Source: Neoscytalidium dimidiatum (taxonomy: Eukaryota > Ascomycota > Dothideomycetes > Botryosphaeriales > Botryosphaeriaceae). From it: DNA of 64,000 bases. The DNA lies in assembly GCA_037367355.1 (NCBI GenBank), contig CM074697.1, positions 1,674,001 to 1,738,000 on the forward strand. Reading direction: 5' to 3'. Positions 34,869 through 44,862 of this stretch are shown here, piece by piece. Below the pieces are notes generated by a model. The model was not told where the DNA came from, did not search any database, and worked only from the letters and a program-made list of their open reading frames with translations. The translations under genes and the position numbers were made by a program. The stretch's first letter is position 1. Every line of letters begins with the position of its first letter.

Positions 34869-34988
34869 TGTTGGAACAAAACCTCGTAAGTACTTGTATT
34901 CGTTGTGTCTGTTTCGTCTCTGAAAGAGATCGGAGGAGCTAAACTACCCAGCGGCGCTAGTGCCGCGCTAAGCGTACCTGCCATAACA
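34869..34988. mobile_element. 120-bp LTR-like element, copy A, with perfect 5-bp target duplication
   Basis: The element starts TGTTGGAAC and ends GCCATAACA (TGTT...AACA ends, the LTR convention). It is flanked on both sides by GTACC (34864-34868 and 34989-34993), a perfect 5-bp target site duplication. Nearly the same sequence recurs at 46893-47013 at roughly 85-90% identity by eye. Internally it has a GC-rich near-palindrome around GCGGCGCTAG. I saw no internal coding region, primer-binding site or second LTR, so it looks like a very short solo LTR or a TRIM/SMART-type element. It sits 10 bp beyond the stop codon of the ACS permease gene. Confidence 0.75.
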
Positions 34989-34998
34989 GTACCAAACC

Positions 34999-36816
34999 TC
35001 ACAAAATGTACCTGAACCCCACCGGCCTGGTGTCGCCCTGATCGCCCGCACGCGCCGCGACCTCGTGCGCGTCGCGCAGCTCGCGCCCCTCCATCCGGCG
35101 GTTATCCCGCGCCAGGATCAGCCTGACGGCGAACGCCAGCGCGGTGACGAGCAGGGCGGTGCCGGCCGTGGCGGCGCCGCCGGGCACGTAGCGCGGGCCC
35201 GAGGACGGGGGGTACATGTAGGGGCCGTAGATGTTGGCGCTGTTGCCGACCATGTTGGCGAAGGAGACGCACGCGCTGCGCTTGACCAGCGGCCGCGGGA
35301 ACGAGTTGGCCACCCAGGTGATGATGATCTGGTAGCCGGCCACGGCGCCCATCTGCATAGCGGCATGTACATCAGCGTCTCAAGAGTTCTCTTATTCATG
35401 GGGGAACGGAAAAAGAGAGGGGAGGGTTAGGAAATGCGGAGTGCGATACGTACAGGCATCAGGAAGATGGCGAAGAAGCGCGCGGGGATGTTGAGCGTGG
35501 CGATGCAGATGATGTTGCCGACGCAGGAGATCATGCTCAGGCACATGATGTGTATGCTGCGGTCGCCCGTCTTGCCAGACGTCCACGTCACGACGAGGCC
35601 GACCAGGAAGGTTGCGATCCAGACGGGAGCGGTGATGAGAAGGGTCTCGATTTTGCCGTATCCCAGCGTCTCGATGACGGTGGGGAAGAAGTACTGGAAG
35701 GTCTGCGTGAGGAGAGAAGCGTGCTGGAGGAGCGTGAAGACGTAGAGGCGCGGGTCGCGCATTGCCAGCTTCACGCCTTCGAGGACCGAGGAGGCTTCGG
35801 CGTCGTCGGCTTCGCCCGTGTCGTCCAGGAGTCGCCATTGCGCGTAGCTGCGCTCTTCGGGGCTTAGCCAGCGCGTGTTGGCTGGATAGTCTGGGAGGAC
35901 GATGGCGGCTGCGAGGGCGACGCCGACAGTGATGACTCCTGTGATCATTAGTTAGCGGTACTTGATCAGCAGAGTTGAAGTCTCAGCATCACGGCCAACC
36001 TTCGATGATAAAAAGCCATCTCCACCCGGCGATTCCATGCGCATTGTGTAGGTTGCCAAGGCATCCAGCGCCCAGCAGTCCACCAAAAGCATTCGCAAGC
36101 GCACTTCCAGCGTAGAAGCGGGAAATTCGGTGGGCGAGTTCGGCACGTGTGTACCATGAGCTCATCAAGAAAACAGCGCCGGCGAAAAAGGGGGCTTCGG
36201 CGAAGCCGAGCATGAAGCGCGCTGCGACCAGGCCCCCGAAACTGTGCGTGGCAGCTTGAGCAGCAGAAATCGTTCCCCAGATGGCCATGCAGACGCCAAG
36301 GTACATGGAGGGACGAATGCGTGTCAGGAGGAGATTGGAAGGAATTTGCATGAGTAGGTAACCCTGGGCAAGAGTGTTAATCTTTGAACGCCATTGGAAA
36401 TTGGATTTTGTGTGGGCACGCACGACGAAGAGGATGCTTGTGGCCAGATTGAAGTCCGTGCCTGTCATGTTCAAATCCTCCTCCAATGTTCCAAGGCGAG
36501 CTTGCGCGAGGTTGCTGCTCGGCTGTCAGCGCGTGAGTCTCGTGCGCAGTGTTTTCACTAACCTTCGATCCAAGAAGTTAAGCAAGTACATCAAGATGAG
36601 CAACGGCAAGAGGTGCCAGTCAACCTTCCGCATGAGTTTCTTCTGCATATAGTGGTGCCATTCTTCGTCCTTTCCTTCGAATTCCCGGTACAGCGCTGCT
36701 TGCTCCTCGTCGACGCCTTTCTGCGGTGTCGGAAGTGTTCCATCATCCTTGTCAGGTTCCGGGTACTCGATAAAGTCCGCTGTCGGCTTGGTCTCGTCAC
36801 CTTGGTGCGCCGCCAT
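34999..36816 (-). CDS. MFS permease of the anion:cation symporter family (Dal5/allantoate-like)
   Basis: Five exons: 36816-36563, 36514-36424, 36363-36000, 35938-35454 and 35352-34999. They encode 515 residues with consistent phases. Family features: a charged N-terminus with KVDWHLLPLLILMYLLNFLD opening helix 1, then EEDLNMTGTDFNLATSILFV, YLLMQIPSNLLLTRIRPS, ARFMLGFAEAPFFAGAVFL, WRWLFIIEGVITV and PANTRWLSPEERSYAQWRL. These are typical of Dal5/Tna1-like transporters for allantoate, nicotinate, vitamins or other organic anions. The substrate is unknown. The 3' end is unusual: the 120-bp element inserted 10 bp past the stop, so it may supply or alter the polyadenylation region. Confidence 0.9.
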
Positions 36817-39108
36817 CGTAGCGCTCCTGCTAGCGACGGTGGTCCCAAGGATCCCTCAAGGCGATTGATCCAGGAGTGGGGAGGTACGGCGATAGGATAC
36901 GTAAAGAGGTCGAGCAAGCTTTTGCGCAGGCAAAGGCCGGCGGCCGCCATCACTTTTAAGATGTGACATGTTGTCGGAAGCCATTCTCCACTGCCCAACG
37001 GCGGCGCGGAAACTAATCCGCCAAGCACATGGTCCCCACAGATACTGTGCGTGTGCAGCAGCAGCCGATAACCGGTGGCCCGAAAGCAGTCGTACGAGAT
37101 ATGGGCGACAGTGGTCGAACGGGTAAGCCGGCCGGCTTCGACAAGTCGGGAACCGGCTTTGGGGTGAATGGTTGAACGGGAGAGTGGGTCTTGGATTGGC
37201 GGCGTGACGTTGGCGGGAGGGCGGCTGTTCTTGTGCCGCGGGGAAAGGCGAGATCCAAGCTCGAATGCGGGAAGCTTGTTGTGGGGCAAGACGCGGGGAA
37301 AGGACTGGAGGAAGCTGGGGTTGGCGGCCTGGCGATCATCCTCACCTATTCCCCTCGCGGCGTCTTTGCCCCGAGCCCGAAGGCACGCGGCCTTCTCTCC
37401 GTTGCTCCCATCCGGGTAGTGGTCCTTCAAGAAATTGTCAGCACTACTATGAATGCTTGGTGCAACGTCGCGTCGGCAAATGTTTGTGGGACCGCTGTGC
37501 TTGGTCGGCGCTTACGACCTCCCACTGAAGGCAGCGGAGCTGGTAGTAGTGCGCACAGATTTTACAGTACAAGAGTCCGACTTGCTCTCTTCCGTTCAAG
37601 TACGCACCACTGCCAAACTTTGATGTTCGATGCACCTTCTGTCACAGGGGACAGTATCAAGGCGCAATATCAGCGCATCACTCATTATTAGAGGCAGTTC
37701 TTCAATATATCGATTAAAATTAAAGGGTTGTTTAGACAGCCTATTTAACTGGTCGAAAGAGGAACGAGACTTCAAGAAGCGAAATGCCAAACATGTGTAA
37801 CTAGATTTTAGTGAAGTAGTCAACCAGCGGTAAACCACACATGTCGATGGCGCATAAGGGGATGGGTCTTTTAATAGTGCAGCCACCCAGGAGGCTGCGG
37901 TAGACGAGACATGTGTGTCTCACGACATGGGCCAAACCCATGAACTCAATATATCCTGCACAAAACGCTGAGACCTCGACGCGTCTTTTCAAGAGTAGTT
38001 TCATGAATTGCAGATGCTTGTCCCGGCCTTGTTTGCGCAGACGACGTGGGACCCAGTAGTTTGAAGCCGCAGCCCGTTGTAAATTTCGAGAAGATCATTC
38101 GAAAATGGAAAATAGGCGTTTCTGATTCTATAGTTTAATGATTACTGATCACACTTCAGCAGAATAGCTAAGGAAAAAGTAAGTCATTTGATGAAGAACA
38201 CTGTTCGGAAAGAATAGTTCATTGATCCGGGGGCTCGCGTCTTATTTTTACCACTTTTTTTTTTTTTTTTTGGAAGCGGACTTTATGCCTCTGACAGCCT
38301 TGTCGGAACCAGGGTCTGTCTCTTCTGACAATGGGTACCCCGAACGGTGTACCGGCCCTCCACTAGCAATGATTCACAAATCACCTGTGCGAAGAGTAAA
38401 CCTTTTGCTTATAAAAAAAACAAATATCAAGTAGGAAATTCGGACAATAGATTAGTCGACAGTCAGATTCAGCTTGTCTATCCAATAATGGCCAGCTACT
38501 TTTACGGAATCCAGGCCAGTAGCCTCACTCCACGGGCTTCCGGGTGATCTCAATTGTCGATTTCCAGATCGGAACCGGTAAGAGCAACTCTTTCCATATC
38601 TGGTTAGTCCACGGCCCTCGGTACCGGGAATCCCTCGTTTTCTGAAACTCTTCCGGATGCTTGGTCATTCAGCGAAGTTACCTTCACTTCTGAGAATGAA
38701 CAAGGTCGACCGCCAGGTATGCTAAAGTAAGTGAGGTGTGGATAGTCGTACAACTCTGCGGCAAACTTGATGGTCGAGCTCGTCGAGAGACCCGTCGCAT
38801 GCTTTTGGAATATGACCGAGACCATCGGACGCAATCTATAAGCCGAAGAATACTAATGGGAACTATATTGTCTATACATGACAGGCGGACGGAGCTGCTG
38901 CGGAGCAGGTGCAGCGTTTCTTTCCCCTCCTCGCCCGCCACTTGTTGCTGTGTGGGGAATAGCATGAAATGCACACGGTGCCGCGTCCGCAAAGATTACT
39001 GAATACGACCCTTCTTAACCAGAATAAGACTCATCAAATCATACGACAACATACTCACGAGATGTACAAAAGAAAGGAGCAAGCGCCGCGCCCACCTCCG
39101 CGTCCCAG
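36817..39108. other. Long intergenic region, partly AT-rich
   Basis: About 2.3 kb without a supported gene. 36.8-37.6 kb is GC-rich and probably contains the promoter of the ACS permease. 37.7-38.6 kb is more AT-rich, with a T run of 18 near 38257-38274. A minus-strand fragment at 38604-38834 (KHATGLSTSSTIKFAAELYD) looks protein-like but is isolated and unassignable. Confidence 0.4.
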
Positions 39109-41098
39109 TCAAACCCTCCTCACCCACTTCACCCACCCTCTTCTCCGGACCCCAGGCCGTCCGTCCCCGCCAGCTAAGCCCTCCTCGTCCGCTTTCGCTG
39201 CCCTAGCTGCTTCCATGCCGCCTCCCAGCTCCTCCAACGTCTTACTCGGCAGCCTCAACCCATTCCTCTCGTCCCTCCGCTTCTGCACCTCGGGCGTCCA
39301 GGCCCACGAGAAGAGCGCGCCGGTCAGCATGACGCAGCCGAAGGCGACGAAGACATAGCCCAGGTTCTCTTTGACGAGGCCGTCGGCCTTGGCGCCCTGC
39401 CAGTAGGCCTCGCGCAGGATCCACTGGACGAGGACGGAGCCGAGCTTGCCGCAGGCGGCGGCGATGCCGTGGCAGGTGCAGCGGTAGCGCGTGGGGAAGA
39501 TCTCGGCGGGGATGATGAAGGTGAGCGTGTTGGCGCCGAGGTTGAAGATGAAGTAGATCAGCCCGACCAGCACGATCGAGATCGAGTGGAAGGCCGTGTC
39601 GTTGGTCGCGAAGATGATGCCGCCCGTCGCCGCGAAGAGCACGCCGAGCACGATGAAGGACGCCGTCATGGCCTGCCGCCGCGGCATGTAGTCGCCCGCC
39701 AGGATGAAGAGGAGCGAGCCGCAGATGGACCCGATGCTGACGGTGATCATGTTGCGCTTGGCGCCTTCGACGAGGGTGTCGTAGATGGTGTTGCCGTCGG
39801 TGCGGCTGTTCGCTGGCGCGAGGACGTTCCATGTCGGGACTGTGCCGTTGAGCGCGGCGACGCGGGCTTCACGCTCGGAGTTCTTGAGCCAGAGCTTTGC
39901 GAGGGTGCGCGGGTTTCCCATGCCAAGGCCGTAGAAGGCGAAGTCGACGAGCCACCATGTGAGGGAGGTGCCGACGAGGTACCAAATGTTGCCTTGCTCG
40001 ATGAAGTAGTGGTAGAGGTCTTGTCGAGAGAACTGTACGGGCAGCGGAGGTTCACCCATGTCCATCATGTGGCTGCTGCCTCTTCGCCTGTCGCGCAGAG
40101 GAATTTGTGGAGAGTTGTCTGGCGCGTTGGTCCCGTACACCTGGTCAGTGTTCTTAAAAGCGCTGTCCCCATCATTGCGAACCTCGAGCTCGTACAGACC
40201 GGGATCTTTGATCAGGAAGCGGAAGACTATTGCAAGAAGGGCTGGGATGGCGCCAACGCCTGTAACCCATCGCCAGATACCATCTACGTGCTGTGCGCAA
40301 CTAGCTGTGGGCTCGGTACAGTCGGAGAGATTGTATGTCCTGTTGTAGCCGGCCACCACGGCAAGGCCGACAAGGTTCGCGACGAGCTGGCCGAGAGGCT
40401 GCATCAAGAAGACAGCCCCCATCATGCGTGTCCGCGCTTGGGTAGGTGACCATCTGAAGCCAGCATCAGCACTCCGGGAGCAAGCAAGGAGGCACATCAC
40501 TTCAGGCTTGAGGTCTGGGCAGATGTGATACGCACTCTGCAGTGATGACGGCACTTAGAGGATACTCGGCCCCTATGCCGATGCCCATCATAAAGCGCCA
40601 AACAAGAATCCAGGCGAGAATGTTCATAGAGTCTACGCCCCTGGAGGCCGAGGCGACGCCAAGGGTGGAGAAGATGACAATGACAAGCTCGACGCCATAC
40701 AGGCGAGTTCTGCCAAACTTGTCGGCAAGAACGCCGAAGAGCAGCTGGCCGACTATGGAGCCGACAAGAGTGGTCATGTTGATGAGGAACTCCTTTTCAG
40801 TGTTGTGCTCTTTGTCCCAGTAGACGAAGTAAATGGCCTGGATAATAACGTTGGTCGTGAAGAGATTGTAAGAGTCGGTGAAGAAGCCGGAAGCGGCAAC
40901 AGCCCAGACGAGCCAGTTGAAACCATTCCCGTCGATGGTGCGCCTGATGATGTGCAGCTGCTGGGTCCTGGTCTAGCGGATGATCAGCCGGGGGGGGCTC
41001 TGCGGGAGCATGAGTAGCGGCGGCAGGCGGGTCTTAGCGAAGAAGGCGCAACAACTTACGAAAGCGGAAGCGTCTGGTATATGGTGGATTGAATTCAT
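39109..41098 (-). CDS. MFS phosphate:H+ symporter-family permease (PHS, Pho84-like)
   Basis: Three exons (41098-41060, 40960-40536, 40453-39109) encode 602 residues. The first exon codes only 13 residues. The family signature GIGIGAEYPLSAVITAEWSP in the helix 4-5 region, GFFTDSYNLFTTN in helix 1 and GVLADKFGRTRLYG in loop 2-3 assign it to the phosphate-symporter branch. Further support comes from WWLVDFAFYGLGMGNPRTL after the central loop and PAEIFPTRYRCTCHGIAAACGKLGS near helix 11. The central loop is hydrophilic, as expected. Known relatives import inorganic phosphate or related anions. Several PHS-like fungal paralogues have other or unknown substrates, so phosphate is the best guess only. 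The second acceptor position in intron 1 is ambiguous by three bases. Confidence 0.9.
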
Positions 41099-41584
41099 TT
41101 TGGGCCCGGGCGAGTCGCATGGAGAACTGGCACGCTGCTCTCCCTCGAGTGATATACAGGTAGGCCACGAGGCAGACGCATCCTTCGATGTCGGCAAGCG
41201 AGATGGCGGTGGCTATGGACGCGAGGGCACGAGGCAGAACCCGTACGGCCCAGGCTGTGTGTCTGCGGGCGCGTATTGGGGAGGTGGATGCAGCTCTCGA
41301 CGCACGACAGACGAGCGAGACAGAAGCCGGCGCGGGTGGGCATGTGCTTCGGCTATTGGCTGTGCCCCTCCCGCCCCCAGCGAACCCCCCAAAGGCGCGG
41401 GAGGATCCACCAGCCGCCGCCACGCGCTGCCTTCTCGGTCTGCCTTTCTCGCTCATCGCAGCCTGGCCCTCACGCGATACCCACAGGGTCCTCTGTAGTA
41501 TTATTTCTCGCTGCTTGCGCTTCCGTCCATGCTACCACGCTCTCCCGCCCCTCTCCGCGCCCAACCGCTCCGCAGCCGCAGGCG
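41099..41584. promoter_or_regulatory. Divergent promoter between PHS permease and the uncharacterised gene
   Basis: A head-to-head region of 486 bases that turns pyrimidine-rich over its last 120 bases toward the + strand start at 41585. No specific operator was recognised. Confidence 0.4.
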
Positions 41585-43758
41585 ATGACCTCGTCTCCCA
41601 CACCGGCCTCTCTGGACTCGGCCATTGCGAAGTCGTCGCAGCTCTCCAAGATCATCTGGGCGAGCTCTTCCTCCACCCATTTCGCCATCAAGCAGCTCGT
41701 CAGCTATTCCGGCCGCCTGAATCGAGCTCTGGTCCGCCTTCGCTCTCTGCCCCCAGCCCACAATGCCACCCGCTCCGCCGTCGACGCGTGCAATCGCAAG
41801 CTGGACGAGTGTGTCAGCTTCGTCGACGAGTGCATCTCATTCCGCCGCGATTCTGTTCTAACCGCTGGCGTGGCCGCTCTGAGCGTCGACCGAGACGACT
41901 TCCCCACCGGTCGTGCGCTGTTCTTGAGCGAGGAGCTGCTCGCACGTGTCCACCAACTTGAAGAATTCCTGCGTGATTACGGGTGAGTAGTCGCCCACCT
42001 GTCGGAGCTGAGTTCATGCGCTAAGCCCGATGGAAGAAACGGAGGTCACACTGAGGCTGGCCCGCCTGCCGGCCCCGCCAGCATTGCTGCTCCACCTCAT
42101 CGAACACCAAATCGTGATGCTGCTCCTCAATCTGCCGAAATTCGCAGGTCCTACACCGCTTCCATCGCGAGCCAGCCTGCCGAAGTTCATGCCGCTTCGC
42201 CTAGCTCCATCCCGGCTTTTTCCATGACTGATGACTACCAGCAAGGAATCGATGTCCGCACCCAGTACAGTTTCAAGAGGAAATTCGAGGTTTCGCGCCA
42301 TCGAATCCAGCCTTACCAATCTCCCGACCCCCTGCCAGCTCAACGGACGCCATCCATACAGCCTTCTTCCCTCGGATCAACATGTTCTCCGTCACCGGGC
42401 ATATCCGGCCTCACCACCTCTCCCAGCCTCCACCAGAGCTCTATCACGAGCTACAACTCTTCGATAAAACCTCCCGACACCACTCCGATCCGAAGACGGC
42501 TCCCATCGCTCTCTCTCGGACCAGCTTCGCTCCCCGCTCATGTAGCCCTACTGTAAGTTAGCCGTGAATACAACCCACTTGCTTTTCTGACCTCCACGGA
42601 GACGTCTGTCCTCAAAGGAAGACTCGCAGCTTCCTAAAGACCTACAACTGCTAGACTGGCGGAAGAGCAGCCATTCAGAGGGCAGTGTGATAACCTGGCT
42701 CATTCAGGGGTCAGATGATGAATTTGTGCATTACCGTAAGCCGAAGACATCGAGAAATGTTCTCCAACACAAATCTGAACCATCTTACAGTACCTTTCAA
42801 CGCCTTTCCTCTCACTCTGCACAAAGACCATAACGAGGGTTCAAGAGTACAGTTCAACAATCTTCATAAAGTTGCAATCAGGTCCGGAAGCTCTGAGCGC
42901 TTCTTTTCTTCAACACGCGTTGTCTACGATTTCGTACAAGACGAGCCTTTCATCCGTTTCCAGGAAGACATCCGCCACAAACACCTTATCGATGCCTTCG
43001 ACTTCGACCGCATTCTGACCAGTCGAAATGGTCAGAGCACCCACGGCGAAGCTCTCCACGGCCATGTCAAGATCTGGCAGGACCGCGAACCTCCTTTCCA
43101 TCACTCAATATCTTTCTTCGGCAATCGAGTCCAGAGGCATTTGGAATTCCCGCTTCTTCGCCTCAACAGCCAAACTCTGCCTAAGAGATCCGATAAGAAA
43201 GTGAAGCTTTCTTTCATTCTGCCAAGAAAAACAAGCCAGGGCAACAAAAGTTCCCGCAGGGGCTTTTTCAGGCGCTCTTCACAAAGCAGTGAAGCGTCGA
43301 CACCGATATCGGATCAAGTTTCCGACATCTCAGAACCATCCAGCGAACTCGCAGCCCTTATGAACGAACTCAAATACCTCGAGGTCCGTTTTGATACCCA
43401 CGAAGGTAAGCCTCGACCCCTGAAATGGTTTTTTTTTTTTTTTCCTTGTTACCATCATCACAGCAACGTACTGACGCGTCACCTCTTAGACTTTGATCGT
43501 TTCACGGAAACGTTCCAGAAGTCACGCAACGTCGATGAAGCCCGCCCGCCCTTCACCCTCGCCGACCTCTCCGCGGAGCTTGAGAACACGTCCCTGGCCG
43601 GTGAGTTGCCGACGGAGCGTGAACCGGCGGAGCTGGACCCAAGTTTGCTCGCATCACCGACGATCAGGCCCAGGAGGGAGTCTGAGTCCGTTTCGCCGAC
43701 AACGTCGCCGCAGGTACCAACGGAGCTAGATGGTATGGGAGCGCAGAGGCGCCGTTAA
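41585..43758 (+). CDS. Uncharacterised fungal protein
   Basis: My model has five exons: 41585-41982, 42037-42552, 42602-42735, 42791-43405 and 43490-43758. They encode 643 residues. I do not recognise the family. The first about 130 residues look helical (SLDSAIAKSSQLSKIIWASS, ARVHQLEEFLRDYG). A Pro/Ser-rich, probably disordered section follows. The second half looks folded (LQLLDWRKSSHSEGSVITWL, STRVVYDFVQDEPFIRFQED, HLIDAFDFDRILTSR), followed by a basic KKVKLSFILPRKTSQ and an acidic C-terminus. Codon phase is kept across all junctions and sense continues across each one, which supports a real gene. The acceptor of intron 1 (AAG) and of intron 2 (GAG) are weak, so the Pro-rich exon is the least certain part. 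Confidence 0.6.
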
Positions 43759-44236
43759 TCAGGGACAATGCGGTAGAGTAAGCTTTCGCATATTGTCTTA
43801 ATCTGAACCTGCCTTACGAGGTTAGTTGGGAAAGTAAATGGAAAAAGTAAGGCGCCTCGTACGCAGTTAGTCTCGTGTGATACGACTTACTTCTCCTTCC
43901 CTCAATATGGTCGAGACTCGCCACCACTATCACTCAGCCAAGCGTGAGGGGGAAAAAAAAAAAAAAAGAGGAATCATCGGAGTCTTCCAGAAAGAAACAC
44001 AATTCAAGAAACCCTGGCTTGATGCCTCTCGGAACACCCCGGATTACCTGCGCGTGCATCGACGGAAGGGCCCTCCTCACCGTGGTAGCAAACAACGCAA
44101 TTTTACTGTCTTCGATTAGCCTCCAATGTTTCACTCTCACTGCACCATTGAGAGGTAGGCACGCTCGCACAGTACGCACGACCAAGCTCGCCCTCCACCT
44201 TCGCGTCCATAAGCCTTCCCGCGAACGCCAATTAGC
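43759..44236. other. Intergenic between uncharacterised gene and 5S rRNA
   Basis: Nothing is recognised except an A run near 43951-43966. No gene is supported. Confidence 0.4.
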
Positions 44237-44355
44237 ACATACGGCCACAGGCCACAGAAAACAACGGGTCCCGTCCGCTCCCCGATATTTAAGCTGTGAA
44301 CCGGTCGATTAGTAGTCAAGTGGGTGACCATTGGCGAATCCCGACTGTCGTATGT
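44237..44355 (+). rRNA. 5S ribosomal RNA
   Basis: About 119 nt starting ACATACGGCC and ending GTCGTATGT, so the ends pair as in helix I. Conserved parts: GGGTCCCGTCCGCTC in the 5' half, the internal promoter region TTAAGC...TTAGTAGT, and GTGGGTGACCATTGGCGAAT in the 3' half. A run of 15 T directly after the gene is the RNA polymerase III terminator. The overall layout matches dispersed fungal 5S genes such as those of Neurospora. A few positions differ from the usual consensus in helices II-III, so it may be a minor variant or an ageing copy. Confidence 0.85.
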
Positions 44356-44370
44356 TTTTTTTTTTTTTTT
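44354..44370 (+). terminator. Pol III oligo-T terminator of the 5S gene
   Basis: An uninterrupted T run immediately follows the 3' end of the 5S rRNA sequence. Such runs terminate RNA polymerase III. Confidence 0.75.
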
Positions 44371-44862
44371 CTTGTGGTTCTTAGACCTTTATTTTTGCCA
44401 TTTTTCGTGGGTTGGCGGTGGGACCATTCGGTCAGTGCGTGGACCAGTTGGGGAAGTTGCCGGGATGGCGCCGGGTTTTCGCCGGGGAGGTTTCGGGAAG
44501 GAAGCCCGGGGAACTTTTAAGGAAGGGTGAGAATTTTTTTTTTCCTCCCCCAATGGAGAGAAGGCTCTTAAGAGGAGGAGGAGGGAGAGGTGGGGCTGGA
44601 TATGTTGAGCGAGCTGAGAGTCCGTGGTATGCAGTGCGAAGTGAGTGTTCCAGCTGGAATTTACGAACTGCACACCCTTCTCATGGGACTTCGAAGAGAG
44701 TACTGACGACTTTCATCTGCGGGAAAATATTGCGCGTGATCTACCAAAAAGTTGAGATGTGAAGGGTCTTGGTGTGAAAATGCCAAGCCGAAAGTAAAGA
44801 TGTAGGTGGGTGACAGTGCGACGTATGGAGCACGCTGACAGCGGTTGGCGCGCATCCCTCCG
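44371..44862. other. Intergenic between 5S rRNA and HET relic
   Basis: No gene is supported. The stretch is purine-rich on the + strand near 44560-44600 and otherwise unremarkable. Confidence 0.4.

Noticed and set aside
39469..40449. 326-codon + strand frame
   Set aside because: Antisense of the PHS permease third exon, which has strong family motifs on the minus strand.
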